From Cacajao melanocephalus (taxonomy: Eukaryota; Chordata; Mammalia; Primates; Pitheciidae): a stretch of DNA of 64,000 bases. The DNA lies in NCBI GenBank assembly GCA_963573385.1, contig CAUYLG010070403.1:1-64000 (forward strand). The letters run 5' to 3'. The notes under the pieces were generated by a model. That model searched no databases. It worked only from the letters and a program-made list of their open reading frames with translations, and was not told the origin of the DNA. The translations under genes were made by a program, and so were the position numbers. Positions 32,469-44,287 of this stretch are shown piece by piece (within the stretch, counting starts at the first letter, position 1; every line of letters begins with the position of its first letter).

Positions 32469-33049
32469 ATAAAGAGCAGGAAAGAGAAAAAATAAGCTAA
32501 GGCATAATAAACAGAAAAAAACCAAAATATAGTAGAAAAAGTGTAGATATATCAGTAACCTCAGTAAATGTAAACAGGTTAAACTAGTGTGTTCAAAGAT
32601 GGAGGACTTCAGACTGTTTTTAGAAAATAAAATTCATCTGTGTGCAGTTTTTAAGAGAAATACCTAAAATGTGATAATGCTTAATGGTTGAAAGGTATGG
32701 AAAAAGACAAAATAGGAAAAGACTGACATTACCAGAAAAGCAATATTAAGACTTGAAGGCTTAATTTGGAATAAAGAAGATCATGATTCAATGACTAAAG
32801 AGTAATTCACAGGAAATCAATAGCAATGCTGAGTCTTTATGTTCGCAACAAAATAGACTCCTAGCTTATCAAATAAATTGGACAATTCTACCTTAATAGA
32901 AGATATTTTGCATGCTTCTTTCAGAACCTGATCAAATATTGGTAAGAATATAGACATTTTAAACAACATAATTAACAAGCCGGATTAAAGGAGACCTATA
33001 TGGGAACATATATTCCTGAAATAGAGAATTTACGTTAGTTTCAAGCAAC
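32469..33049 (+). mobile_element. Old L1 (L1M), ORF2 5' region, copy 1 continued
   Basis: TAACCTCAGTAAATGTAAAC, AGGTTAAACTAGTGTGTTC, AAAAGACAAAATAGGAAAAG, AAACAACATAATTAACAAGC and ATGGGAACATATATTCCTGA follow the start of old L1 ORF2, heavily decayed. Confidence 0.6.
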
Positions 33050-34600
33050 ATCGAAAACACTGACCACAAAAGAAGTCCCAAGAAATCCTAAAGAATCAAG
33101 AACACAAACACATTTTCTTTCTACAACGCAAAAATATTAGACATCATAGACAAACTACTGAAAACCAATGACAAAGAAAACAGAATCAACACAGCCAGAG
33201 AAAAAAGACACGTTAAAAACAGCAACAATAATTAGAGTAACTGTTGACATCAAAAGCAATGAAAGCCAGAGACAATGTAATGAAAGCTTTTAAAAGCTCA
33301 TCATCTAGACCAGACTCAGTGGGTCACTCCTGTGATTCCAGCACTTTGGGAGGCCAAGGAGGGAGGATCACTTGAGGTCAGGAGTTTGAGACCAGCCTGG
33401 CCAACATGGAGAAACCCTATCTCTACTAAAAATAAAAAAAAAAAAAATGAGCCAGGCATAGTGGCACATGCCTGTAGTCCCAGCTACCTGGGAGGCTGAG
33501 GCAAGAGAATCTCTTGAACCTGGAGGCAGAGGCTGTAGTGAGCCGATATCATGCCACTGCACTCCAGCCTGGGTGACAGAGCGAGACTCTGTCTCAAAAA
33601 ACAAACAAACAAAAATCTCATCATTTAGAATGTTATATCTAGCAAAATATTTGTAAATGTTAAAGTGAAATAAAAACATTCTCAAGCAGATAAAAGCTGA
33701 GAATATTTGCACCAGCAGAATTGCCTACAAAAAAAAATGCTAAAGGTTTTACATTTTTAAAAAGTTTAAATCTAAAAATGCTAAAAGTTCTTCAAAGGGG
33801 AAATGATATCAATTGGAAATTCAGACCTATGGGAAAGAAGGAGGAGCACTGGAAGTTGTAAATATGTGGGTAATTATGAAATGCTGTTTTTTTCTAAGTT
33901 TGTTAGTTAAACAATATGTTATGGAGGAGAGTTATAATACAAGCAGTAGTAAAGTATGTGACAACAATAGCACAAAGAAAGGGCCAAGGTATAAATAGAA
34001 TTGTACTGTGTTGCCGGGTACTTATGTTATCCATGAAGTAGTACAATATTAATTTAACATAGACTATGATAGGTTAATATTAATTCCTGGAAAAGATATT
34101 AATAGGTATAGATAAGAAGCCAACAAAGAAAAGAGAACAAATACTAAAGATTACTTGATTCACACACACACATGAAAGATAAAAGAACAGAGAGGACAAA
34201 TAAAAACCAAACAGAAAGGTGATAGACTTAAACCCAGTCATATCACTAATTAGATGAAATGTGAATGAATTAACCATTCCAATTAATAGGCAGAGACTGT
34301 CAGACTGGAAAAAAAACAATAACAACTAAAATCCAACTATATGCTATTTACAGGAGAGATACTTTCAGCATAAAGACAGAAGTTGAAACTTAAAGGTGAG
34401 AAAACTACATACCATGAATGAACTAAATATAAGAAAGCCAATAAAACCAAATTAATATCAGACAAAATTGACTTCAAGACAAAGAGTATTACCAGAGATA
34501 AGGAAGTCCAATTCATAATGATAGAAAGAACCAATTCATCCAGAGACCTAACAATCTTAGACATGCATGCATTTGCTAATTAAAGTATATATAACACTGA
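33050..34600 (+). mobile_element. Old L1 (L1M), ORF1 end to ORF2 start, copy 2
   Basis: Before and after the Alu: GAAAGCCAGAGACAATGTAA, GTTAAAGTGAAATAAAAACA, TTCTCAAGCAGATAAAAGCT, ACTGGAAGTTGTAAATATGT, TATGTGACAACAATAGCACA, TTAATAGGCAGAGACTGTCA and CAGACAAAATTGACTTCAAG. The order matches ORF1 3' end, spacer and ORF2 5' part of old L1, so this repeats the segment already present at 30870-33049. Confidence 0.75.
33297..33628 (+). mobile_element. Alu (S-like), full length, with target duplication
   Basis: GACCAGACTCAGTGGGTCAC through CCAGCCTGGGTGACAGAGCG with a central A-run of 14 and an (A)nC-type tail. Direct repeats CTCATCATCTAG (33297-33308) and CTCATCATTTAG (33617-33628) flank it. It interrupts old L1 copy 2. 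Confidence 0.97.
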
Positions 34601-34885
34601 GTGAACTGGCAAAGTTGTTCCCTGCTTTTTTTGTGTGGAAGAGCTTCTATCCTTCCTGCTACTGTTATACACCCAGGAATGCTGTGATGATGGAGATGGT
34701 TTAAATGATGTTTATATGTAGTTAATTGTATATGCAATGTAGCTAAATGGTATGTTTCTTCCTGCCATGAAACTATATTTGGATTTCAGGTGATAATTGT
34801 TTGTTTCTTCTTAAATTTGAAAATAAAAATGTTACTGTTTTTAATGACTGTAATCCCTAGTTCATGGACCATATTTAGAGATCTC
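34601..34885. other. No gene or recognised repeat
   Basis: Unique-looking AT-rich sequence between the old L1 and the ERV1 LTR. Confidence 0.5.
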
Positions 34886-35454
34886 CGTTGCAGATTTCTC
34901 TAGTCAAGAGTTGTCAGGCATGTGATCCAGAGCAACTTTATCTTATATGGGAGCTGGGTAAAATGAGGCTGAAACCTACTGGGCTGCATTCCCAGACTGT
35001 AAGGAATTCTAAATCACAGGATGAGACAGGAGGTCAGCAAAAAATACAGGCAATAAAGACCTTGCTAATAAAACAGGTTGCAGTAAAGGTGCTGGCCAAA
35101 ACCCACCAAAACCAAAATGGCGATGAGAGTGACCTCTGGCCATCCTCACTGCTACACTCCCACCAGCACCATGACAGTTAACAAATGTCATGGCAATGTC
35201 AGGAAGTTACTCTACATGGTCTGAAGAGGAGAGGCATGAATAATCCACTCCTTGTTTAGTATATCATCAAGAAATAACCATAAAAATGGGCAACCAGAAG
35301 CCCTTTGGGCTGTTCTATGGAGTAGTCATTGCTTTTCTTTACTTTCTTAATAAACTTGCTTTCACTTTGCACTTTGCATTTGCCCTGAATTCTTTCTGGT
35401 GCAAGATCTAAGAACCCTCTCTTGGGGTCTGGATCAGGACCCCTTACTGCAATA
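34886..35454 (+). mobile_element. ERV1 LTR (MER4-group-like), solo
   Basis: GGCTGAAACCTACTGGGCTG, GGATGAGACAGGAGGTCAGC, AACCAAAATGGCGATGAGAG, CATGACAGTTAACAAATGTC, TAACCATAAAAATGGGCAAC, CTTAATAAACTTGCTTTCAC and CCCTCTCTTGGGGTCTGG match a gammaretrovirus-like LTR. AATAAA lies at 35349-35354. Downstream sequence has no primer-binding site or retroviral reading frame, so it is a solo LTR. The borders are approximate and no target duplication is clear. Confidence 0.8.
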
Positions 35455-35904
35455 TTGTGACTTTAAAAATAAGCTGGGTCAACAACCCAGTACGGTCTAT
35501 GGTCGTGGCCATAATATACCCTGTGGTGGGGTTATCGGTTATCGCTTTGATGTTTCTTTCCATGTATCAGACTATAGTTGGTCCATGCATTGCTAGAATC
35601 TCGACATTAAAGCAGAGATAGCAATCAGCATGCAATTTTGATGCTCTACCATGGTAACAATCACACATGACAACACATTGAGTCATCTACTATTAAACAT
35701 TTACCAAAGTTTGTGCTCCAAAGTTTAATTTGCCATGGAGCTGTTTGGAACACAGAATTAAATGCAAACTATAGGAAGACTGTCATACTTACTTAACAAA
35801 ATGAATGAAAGGAGACCTTTAGGAAAGGAAAAGGAGAATTAGAGATTCTCTGAATTCAAAAGAATCCCTGTCAGTCATCTCAACCAGCAATTTCCTAATT
35901 TAAT
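35455..35904. other. No gene or recognised repeat
   Basis: Unique-looking. The 65-codon frame at 35399-35596 begins inside the LTR and has no recognisable product. Confidence 0.5.
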
Positions 35905-36062
35905 GAATACACAACTCATCTGCAAAAGTTTTTAAAGTACAGATACTTGGGTCCCATTTTCAGAGATTAAAATTAATGGCTCATGTTAGGACCCAGGAAT
36001 ATAAATTTTAAACAACCTCTCTAAGATTATGATGCAAGTAGACCTCAGACTACTGTTTTAGA
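35905..36062 (+). mobile_element. MER20-like hAT DNA transposon
   Basis: AGATACTTGGGTCCCATTTT, CAGAGATTAAAATTAATGG, GGACCCAGGAATATAAATTT and ATTATGATGCAAGTAGACCT follow the MER20/MER5 layout (GGGTCCCACCCCCAGAGATTCTGATT...). Ends are decayed. Confidence 0.6.
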
Positions 36063-36435
36063 AATGGTAGTCTAGTTCCAACATATCATACATGACAGGT
36101 GGGTTCCAGAAAGTTTATCCTCATTCTGAGCCAAGTCTGCCTCTGCCTTCTGCATGTTCAGGCTCTTCCTTCAGAAGCTGCATAGAATAGCTCAAACATC
36201 TCTCATATTAACAGCCTTTCATATCACTCAACATAGTAATCTGGCCTCTTTAACAACCCCCGATTTTTTTTTCCAGGCAAAATACTCCCAGTTACTTTGG
36301 CGTTTTCTCAAATAGTATGATATTTATACACATCACCCACCATTTGCTGTGTGTGTCTAAAAAGGCAACATGAGAGCTAAAAAACATATTTCAATTTATC
36401 CTCATCATCAAAAAATACAATGAGGGCCATTACCT
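36063..36435. other. No gene or recognised repeat
   Basis: Unique-looking sequence; nothing recognisable in any frame. Confidence 0.5.
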
Positions 36436-37157
36436 CTCCTTGTTTGTCTTTATGCTTCTTAATAGGTACTGTATGTCCTCTTTGCCTTCTTTTAAAAGTT
36501 GTTCTGGCTATTCTAGGCCCTTCAAATTTCCATTAAAATGTATGAACAATTTCAAGTTGTCCAAAAGAGTCTGCTGGAATTTTGGTTGTATTGCCTCAAA
36601 TCTATACATCAACTTAGGTAAAATTAATATTTTAATAATATTTATTCTTAAAATTCATGAACAGAGTATATCTCTCAATTTATTTGAATCTTCTTTGTTT
36701 CTGCCATGTTTCATGGGGTTTATCCCCTAGTGGTTCATATCTTGATGCTGTTGAAAATTTTAAAAGGAAAGTTTGCTTGTTGCATTTTGAAATGTAATTA
36801 ATTTTTGTATGTTGCGTCTTGTAACTATGCTAAACTCATTGGTCCTATTAGCTTTTTGGTAGATTCCATAAGATTTTCGATTTAGATTATAATGTCATCT
36901 GCAATTAAAGATGGTGTTACTTCTTTCACAATATGGATGCCATTGACTGTTTTCTTGTCTTATTTCACTGACAAGAACTTTTGATACAATGCTGAATAGA
37001 GTAGGGAGAGTGGACATCCATGCCACCTTTTCCTAGTCTTAGAGGGAAAATTTTCAGACTTTCACCATTAGGTGTGATGTTCATTGTAGTTTTTTGTGGA
37101 TGCACTTTATAAGGTTGAAAAGGAATCCCATTGATTCCTTCTTGGCCGAGAGGCTTG
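36436..37157 (-). mobile_element. L1 ORF2 fragment, reverse
   Basis: GTTGTTCTGGCTATTCTAGG, GGAATTTTGGTTGTATTGCC, TAGCTTTTTGGTAGATTCCA, ATAATGTCATCTGCAATTAA, AGAGTAGGGAGAGTGGACAT and TTCACCATTAGGTGTGATGT match the reverse-transcriptase part of L1 ORF2 read backwards. The 96-codon plus-strand frame at 36440-36730 is antisense to it. Confidence 0.85.
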
Positions 37158-37195
37158 CTTTTCTTTTTATTTGTTTGTTTTTAAAATTGGGAACA

Positions 37196-37524
37196 GAGTA
37201 GTGATTGCCATACTTTTTCTATAAACGGACAAACAGTACACATTTTAGGCTTTCTGGGACATACATTGTCTCTGTCTCTTCTTCCTCCTCCAGCTCCTCC
37301 TCCTCCTCCTCAGCTCCTCCTCCTCCAGTTCCTCCTCTTCCAGCTCCTCTTCCTCCTCCTTCTCCTTCTTCTTTTTCTCCTCCTCCTCTCCCTCTTCTCC
37401 TCCTCCTTCTTCCTTCTTCCTTTTCCTCCTCTTCCTTCTTTTTTCTTTTTCATAAAACTGTTTAAAAATATAGAAAGACATTCTTAGCTTGTGGGCCACA
37501 GAACTGTAGTTTGCTAACTCCCGA
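37196..37524 (+). mobile_element. hAT-type MER element swollen by a pyrimidine repeat
   Basis: The left end AGTGATTGCCATACTTTTTC, ACATTTTAGGCTTTCTGGGA and the right end GCTTGTGGGCCACAGAACTG, TAGTTTGCTAACTCCCGA fit a Charlie-like element ending ...GGCCGTAGTTTGCTGACCCC. Its middle, normally CTCTGTCGCAACTACTCAAC and similar, is replaced by about 180 bases of TCC/TTC repeat. Confidence 0.75.
37267..37451 (+). repeat. (TCC)n/(TTC)n polypyrimidine tract
   Basis: TCC-rich repeat with CAG interruptions up to 37343, then 108 bases (37344-37451) without a single purine on the plus strand. Long serine/proline/leucine frames on one strand and arginine/glutamate/lysine frames on the other (37205-37499) are repeat artefacts. 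Mirror-like purine-pyrimidine tracts can form triplex DNA and tend to vary in length. Confidence 0.95.
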
Positions 37525-38190
37525 CCTAGAGATTTGTTATACCTACAATTTCACAACTAACACTAAGGACAATAGTATCAAATTGCTTAGGCTTCATCTC
37601 TTCAGTTTTGGGATACAAAGGAATGGCGGGAACTGACAACCTAACTTTAGTCTCTAAAATATATTACTTCTTGTTAAAGTATTCACATGAAGTGATCATA
37701 ATCTTGTCTATATTGACTTGTTAACATTGAAAAATAAGACTAATGGAAGAGGATATAGGTATTATAAACAGTAATTCATAATTAGAATGTTTACCTTGCT
37801 CAACTACAAAATTTCTAGTCATCAAAGAGTAACACATTCTGCTCCCTGTTGGTCTGGATGGACCAGCCACTAAGACTCTCAATTCTTTTAGTTCCTTTAC
37901 CACCGCAAATCTGGATGTTAAAACACTCGTCTGTACTCACAAACCAACTAAAGGAAGTTGAAGGTTTTTTGTGATCTCTTAGAATCCTATTTTTTTGAAC
38001 TATTTTGTCTCACATAGGAGATCTGCTTTTCTACACCAATTTACTTGCATAATTAGAATAGAAAAATCCAAAAGAACAATATACTTAACATTTTCCCCTA
38101 TGCTTTTATATTTTAAGAAATATTTTCAGCAGGACTAGTTTGAGCTCTGAAAACAACCTTACCAGAACAGGAAATTTTTGAAAATAGTTT
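37525..38190. other. No gene or recognised repeat
   Basis: Unique-looking AT-rich DNA between the hAT element and the next L1. Confidence 0.5.
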
Positions 38191-40075
38191 CCACCATCAT
38201 TTGCTTGTTTGTTTTGTACTTTTGTTCCTTTTGGTATGCAGCTCTGTGAATTTCAAAGCATGTAGATATAAGTAATTGCCACCATAAAAAGCACACATGC
38301 ATCACACCCCAAGAAACTCCTCCATGCTGTCATGCTACATTCACAACTTCCCCCTCTTCCAACCCCTGGCAACCACTGATTGGTTCTCCATCACTATAGT
38401 TTTGTCTTTTCAAGAATGTCATGTAAATGGGATTATAGTATAAATAACCTTTTGAAATGGCTTCTTTTACTCAGTATAATGTATTTGAGGTTCACCTAAG
38501 TTGTTGAATGTATCAACAGTCTATTCCTTCTTATTGCTGAGTAGTATTTCATTGCAGGGATGTACCACAATTTGTTTAATCATTCACCTGTTGGGCAACA
38601 GAACATTTAGATGGTTTAACTAGTAAAGCTGCTATGAGCTTTCATATTCAGCTTTTTGTGGAAACATATATTTTTATTTCTCTAGGATGAACATTCAGGA
38701 TTGAGAGAGCAGGATCACTGGTAAGCATAAGTTAACTTTATAGGAAACAGCCAAACCACTTTCCAAAGTAGCTATATCATTTTGCATTCATGCCAGCAAT
38801 GTATGAGAGTTTTAGTTTCTTTATATCTTGGTCAGCACTTGGTATTATTAGCATTTTTATTTTAGTTATTCTAGTAGGTATGTAGCAGTATTGAACTGTG
38901 GTTTTAATTTGCATTTCCCTAATAGGTAATAATGTTGAGTATCTATTCATGTGCCTATTTGCCATACTTATATCCTCTTTGGTGAAGTGTCTATTCAAGC
39001 CCTTTACCCATTTTTAAATGTTGTTGTATTTTTATTGAGTTTTGAGAGTTCTTTATATATACTGGATACAAGACCTTTGGAAGATACATGATTTGCACTA
39101 TTTCCTCCTACTCTGCAGCTTATTTTCTCATTCTTTTGATTGTGTCCTTAACAGAGCAAAACCTTTTAATTTTGATGAAGACTAATTTATCAAATTTTTA
39201 TTTTATGGATGGTATTTTTGGTGTTATTTCTAAAAGCTCATCATCTAACCCCAGGTCATAAAGATTTTCTCTTATGTTTTCTTCTTGAAGTTTTGTAGTT
39301 TCATGTTTTATATTTAGAGCTAGGCTCCATTTTGAGTTAATCTTTGCATAAAGTGTGAAATTTAGGTCAAATTCACATTTTTACATAAAAAGACAAATTG
39401 TTCCAAAACCATTTATTGAAAAGACTATTCTTTCTTCGTTGAATGGTTTTTGTCAATTGCCTTTGTCAGGGATCAAATGGCCATATTTGTATAAATCTAT
39501 TTATGGACCTTATTTTGTTCTGATTCACTTGTCATCTCTTCACCAATTGCATTCCACTGTCTTGATTACTGTAACTTTATAGCAAGTCCTAAAAAATTTT
39601 ACTTATACTGAAAGAGCTCTAACATCATTCTTTTTTTCAAAATTATTTTAGCTCTTCAAATTTCTTTTCTCCCCTATAAATTTTAGCACCGACTTGTTTA
39701 TATCCACAAAAAAATTGCTGGGATTTTTATTGGTATTGCTTAAAATTATAGCTCACTTTGGGAGAATTGGCATCTTTATCATGTTAAGTCTTCCAAACAA
39801 TGAACACTGTATGTCCCTCCATTTATTTAGATCTTCTTTGATTGCTTTCATTAGCATTTTGTAATTGAACATGTAGCAAATATTGCATGTTAGTTATGAT
39901 TATTATGTAGCTACAGTTGCTAGATTTCTAACTATTTTATTTTTAGAGTTATTATAAATGGTATATATTTTGAAATTTTAGTTTTCAATTTTCATTGCTT
40001 CTATATATAGAAATACATTGATATATGTATATTGACCTTTTATTACCACTATCTCTTTACAGAATCCATTAGAAA
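38191..40075 (-). mobile_element. L1 (L1M-type), 3' end through ORF2, reverse
   Basis: About 1.9 kb: AACCCCTGGCAACCACTGAT, TTGCTGAGTAGTATTTCATT, TGGTTTTAATTTGCATTTCC, GAGAGTTCTTTATATATACT, TAAAACCATTTATTGAAAAG-type block near 39405, CATTCCACTGTCTTGATTAC and CATGTTAAGTCTTCCAAACA follow L1 3' untranslated region and ORF2 read backwards. Its order (3' end at left) shows it is a separate insertion from the ORF2 piece at 36436-37157. Confidence 0.9.
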
Positions 40076-40189
40076 ATACTGAATAGTTTCTCATGTTACT
40101 CTCAACAGAGAAAGTAGAGCATTAGACCCCTGAAGCTAGGACACAGCATAGAAGCAGGACAGGAAGGAAGAATGGTCCATGTGGAACAA

Positions 40190-40320
40190 CCTAGGCTTTA
40201 GGTAAAATCAGACAGCTCTGGGATCCTAGCCTGTCTTCTCAAATGTGTAACTTTGGGCAGTCCTTTTGAATAGGACTCGCATACTGTAAGTTCTCAGCAA
40301 GCATTAGCTTTCCTTGATGA
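40190..40320 (+). mobile_element. MIR, weak
   Basis: GTAAAATCAGACAGCTCTGG, CTTCTCAAATGTGTAACTTT, GGGCAGTCCTTTTGAATAGG and GTAAGTTCTCAGCAAGCATT suggest a forward MIR with the middle lost. Confidence 0.45.
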
Positions 40321-40631
40321 AGAGAAGACAGAAAAACCTAGAGCTGTCATTTTCAGATTTTTTTTTCTTTTCAAGCACTGGAGCTCTTTCTTTAAACAAC
40401 AGCCTATATGTCAAACTCATAAAAATGGAACTGCTCTAGCAGAGTGGTAGTATCCTAACTGTACTTGTGTGAGTCTACTTCTGGACCTTACCCTCTCTCT
40501 TCAGCAATGCCCACTATTCCCTAGAATATCAGGGAGCACTGTTTGAGAAAAAATTGTTTGCAATATTGATACAGGAGACCCTGTGAAGTGGCCAGACTCC
40601 ACAGGGTCAGAGAGGAGCAGTATGTACAGCC
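40321..40631. other. No gene or recognised repeat
   Basis: Unique-looking sequence, with a T-rich run at 40359-40367. The last eight bases are the left target duplication of the MER5A. Confidence 0.5.
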
Positions 40632-40778
40632 TTGCTGCTCAAAGTGTAGTTTCTAAACCAATCAGCATCACCTGCATTCCAGGCTCATCTCAGACAAACT
40701 GACTGAGAATCTGCATAACTGTTGTAATCATTGAGCTGATCTGTGATCTGTGCATACCTTAGAGTTTCAGAAGCTCTG
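40632..40778 (+). mobile_element. MER5A (hAT-Charlie) element
   Basis: CTGCTCAAAGTGTAGTTTCT, ATCAGCATCACCTGCATTCC, GACTGAGAATCTGCATAAC and CATACCTTAGAGTTTCAGAA follow MER5A from end to end. Flanking 8-mers GTACAGCC (40624-40631) and GTACAATG (40779-40786) share five bases. Confidence 0.8.
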
Positions 40779-42264
40779 GTACAATGTGAGGAGTAGAGAG
40801 AAAGCACATGATAGAGTCATCACAAAATGTGAGGCATACAAAAGAGTGCAAATAAATTTTGTCAAGGCTCCATTCCATCAATCCTCTTTAGAAATGTAAT
40901 AATTTGTGTGTTGTTATTAACATTTCTCAGCTGTCCTCAAGGAGTATGAGTTTATTAAAAGGATAATATGTTTTACTTATCTTTTTACTTTGACCCTTCA
41001 GATCCATTTTTGGATTTCTAAATTATCTTTTTATTATGTCAACAACCCCCACCATCATGAGGATTTGTGGCTTGTAATTATTTTTATTAAGAAAAAAAAA
41101 CTTTCCAGCCACAAACAGAAAATCCATTATAATCTAACTCTATAATGTCAGTTGTTAATAAAATATTAGCTATTTGCATAAAATGGTACTGCACAGAAAT
41201 TATAAAACAACACAGAGAATACCCAGGAAAGAATCTCTTCCACAAAAGTGCCTCTGCAGCTTTCCAATCTAACTCTGGTGTTTCTTTTCATAAATGATTG
41301 ATTTTTCCACATCTGAATACTGATAAATCTATAATCAACCTCTGATGTTAATATTGTGCCAGGATGAAAAACAGAATAATGATGACACAGCAGGGTTACA
41401 ACACTGAAAGAGAAATTGGGAATTAAGCATATTGAAAAGGGGATTTATTATCTATTTCTTTTGTGATCTGACCTGGAGTCCAGAAATTATGGTATCCTTT
41501 CAGTCCCTTCATCTATAAAGTTTGGCTGAGTTATGATTTTCAAACTATTCTATAGCTATGAAACCCTTTGTGCAAAGGAAATGGTAAGTGGCAGCTCTAT
41601 GTGTAAAAGAAATGAAAAAGAGACAGCAAGCTGATGTGGTGAGCCAGGTTTAAAGCTCATGGGCAAGTTTGTCAGGTGTTGTTGAGCTCTGAAATGGGGA
41701 AGTGCTTGAAAATCAGTTGATTTAAGACAGCTGGTATTTACCTAAATTTTTTATATTTATTCTTGATTTTTTTAAAAATTACCAATTACAAAGAAGAGGG
41801 GACTCTCTGTTAAAGCAAGTGGGCCCTGGCTGCCACTAGGTTGACATCAACTATATCAAATACCATTGGTTCTTTCTGAGCAAGACATTTGCCATTCTTC
41901 CTCTCCTTGCAGTTTCTACAGCAACTGTCCTGGCTCAGGCAAACACAATTCCTGCCTGAAAAATTAAAACAGCCTCCCAGATAACCTCCCCCTCCACCTC
42001 CAATTTTTGGGAGACAAAGCCAAGGTTCATACATACCAACAGGTAGGACATCCTGTAGTTTGCTCATGGCTTTGTTACGAAGGCCCACTACCGTGGAGAG
42101 CAGAATTCAAAATCCCTTGTCTGCCATGGAGAGTTCTCCGCTATTTCACCTCTACTCAGCTTTCTCTTTTCCATTGCTCCCTTTGGCAAGCACTATAATC
42201 AAATCAACAGTAGTTATTCCCTCTTTCTAATCTGCCAGCTACCCAGTGTCTTTCTCTCACTGCT
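40779..42264. other. Repeat-poor region, no gene seen
   Basis: About 1.5 kb of unique-looking AT-rich DNA. The 92-codon minus-strand frame at 41810-42088 contains a glycine run and two cysteine pairs but has no recognisable family. Confidence 0.45.
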
Positions 42265-42650
42265 CCCTTTGTCTATTACATCTTATCTTTTCTCTATATT
42301 GTCTAAATAATACGCACCTTTCAAAGACTCAGTTCAAATGCCACCTCCTCCCTGAAGTCCTTCCTGAGTTTCTCTGTCCATCCAAAGTTCTCCCCATCCT
42401 TGCCCCTCAAACTAATAATCACACTATTACTATATATATATGTATATATGTACACCCCACTCTGAGCAATTATTCAGTTCCAGTTTGACTATAACTCCAT
42501 ACATCTAGTTCATTTATTATTGCTTTCATTGCCTCTCTTATTGGCTCTTTAGAGGATGTATCATATCTTGTTCAATTCTGTATATCTCATGTCGTGTAGC
42601 ATATGCCAGATACTCAGCAGATATTTGGTGAAAAATGATAGTCTGTCTTT
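42265..42650 (+). mobile_element. L2 3' end
   Basis: Forward L2: CAGTTCAAATGCCACCTCC, TCCCTGAAGTCCTTCCTGAG, GCCTCTCTTATTGGCTCTTT and the tail GCCAGATACTCAGCAGATAT. A short (TA)n at 42431-42450 interrupts it. Confidence 0.85.
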
Positions 42651-43639
42651 CACAATATGATGATTGCCTCCCTCAGAAAATCCATTACAAAAACAATTGT
42701 ATCGATAAGAGAAGGGGGTTACAGCTATTAAATTTAAGTCCATAACAAAATTATTTTTAACATGAATTTCAAGAATCAGGTTTTGAAATAACTCTACATA
42801 TATTTTGTTACTGTAAGGAGATATGTATTGAGTAAGCATAACTCACTAAAATAACTTGTTGAAATGCATTCTTCACTTGCATTTAACTCATTCATCAGGA
42901 GCTTCTTGATCTCCTTTCTTACCCTTGATCCTGAACTTGGGCTTTTGCTTACAACATAGTTCCTAACTACTCACAGTGAACCAAATATAGGGAGGGTAAC
43001 TGAAAGAACAGGATGAAACAGGGAAGTCAGTTACCCAAAATAATTATGAGTTTCTTTGCTTTGCACAGGAAATTTAAACTATGATATCCTAGTCCCCCCT
43101 AAACAGGAAATATTGAGAAAGAGAGAAATTTACCCCCGCCGACCCCATTTCCAGTGGCATTCTGCCTTCCCTTCCCTTGGGTATTGTTGGGGGCCTCTGT
43201 CTTCACTCATCTATTTCCCTCCTCCCAGTAGGAGAAAGAGTAGGCTGACTGGTCAGGGCTTATGTAGTGCATGGGTCATGGTTTTAGCTGTGAGAAGTCT
43301 GGGTACCACAGCTCTTCAGCTCCTTTCCACTCCCAGGCCCACAGCTAACTGGATAAATGAATTTGGAGCCTGCTTCTCAAATGGAGTCAACCTGTAAGGG
43401 AGATACTATGGCTTGGATTCAGGAGCGTATTAGAAAGACTTCATGCTGGCCTCAGTTCCAAGCTGTGTCCTCTAATCCAGACATTAGTAGACTCTGCATT
43501 TTGAGGGATGTGGGTATTTTTTCTACCCATTGCAAGATCTATACTGGTTCCCTTTGGCCTGCTATCTTTATACCTATTCTCTATCAATCAGAACATGGAA
43601 AGGAGGGGAGGTGAATCTTAGGCCCTCCAGCCTCTGACA
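42651..43639. other. Repeat-poor region, no gene seen
   Basis: Overlapping plus-strand frames at 43056-43397 (113 codons) and 43357-43614 (85 codons) lie here. I recognise neither; the sequence could contain a very old LTR. Confidence 0.4.
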
Positions 43640-43770
43640 CAAATACTCCCTTGCATTTGTGAAACATTTCATAATTTATAAAGCATGTTTATTTCCAGTA
43701 CTTCGCTTGATTTTCACAACCCTGAGAACTACCTAGCCTTGCCCATGACATTTTCAGTGGCAGAAGATCC
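43640..43770 (-). mobile_element. MIR-like fragment, weak
   Basis: TTGCATTTGTGAAACATTTC, TTGATTTTCACAACCCTGAG and GCCCATGACATTTTCAGTGG resemble a reverse MIR core. Confidence 0.4.
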
Positions 43771-44257
43771 AAGTCACTGACACCAGGAAAATGTTCTCTT
43801 TATCCATCCTGAAATTGGCCTTGGCAGTGACTTGAAGATTCTTTCTATCCTGTTTCTTGTGAGCTAGGGCTGGGAATTTTCTTTAGCAACATCCTCAAGC
43901 AGAGCTTCCCTATAAATTGGGGGACAAAGCGGCATAGAGTAAGATGCCCATAAAATGCATGAGATGAAGTGATGGGAAAAAGAAGTGTAACTTGTAGGTG
44001 ATTAGCTTGGAAATCCAGCAGACAGGGCAGAAATGCTGGACAAGAAAGAGGATTTGAAAAAGCAAATCCTCATTCCCTGATTCCTCTGACTTCCAGGTGA
44101 TCAGGAGAATCTAATTTTAAAATCTGTAATAAACTACATCATATGCTGGTAGTAAGGAAGAGTTGAGGCTCTTGGAGTCTATTTGAAGAAGCTGATGATA
44201 CCTACTGATACAGACACTGGAAAGCAGTTAAATATTTATGAACTTTAATTCACGTAT

Positions 44258-44287
44258 GCTTAGTGTTCCATTATTGGAACACTAAGC
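44258..44287. repeat. Perfect 13-bp hairpin, 4-base loop
   Basis: Arms GCTTAGTGTTCCA (44258-44270) and TGGAACACTAAGC (44275-44287) are exact reverse complements around TTAT. A 41-bp tandem duplication follows about 90 bases downstream. Confidence 0.95.

Noticed and set aside
33368..33712. 114-codon minus-strand ORF
   Set aside because: Antisense Alu translation ([14 protein letters not shown]...), an artefact of the Alu at 33309-33616.
37205..37499. Three overlapping ORFs rich in Ser/Pro/Leu or Arg/Glu/Lys
   Set aside because: All are products of the TCC/TTC repeat; low-complexity frames on both strands carry no coding evidence.
43056..43614. Two consecutive ORFs (113 and 85 codons) suggestive of a broken gene
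   Set aside because: They are in different frames, overlap by about 40 bases, and neither resembles a known protein; a processed pseudogene would be expected to show a poly(A) tail and target duplication, and I see neither.
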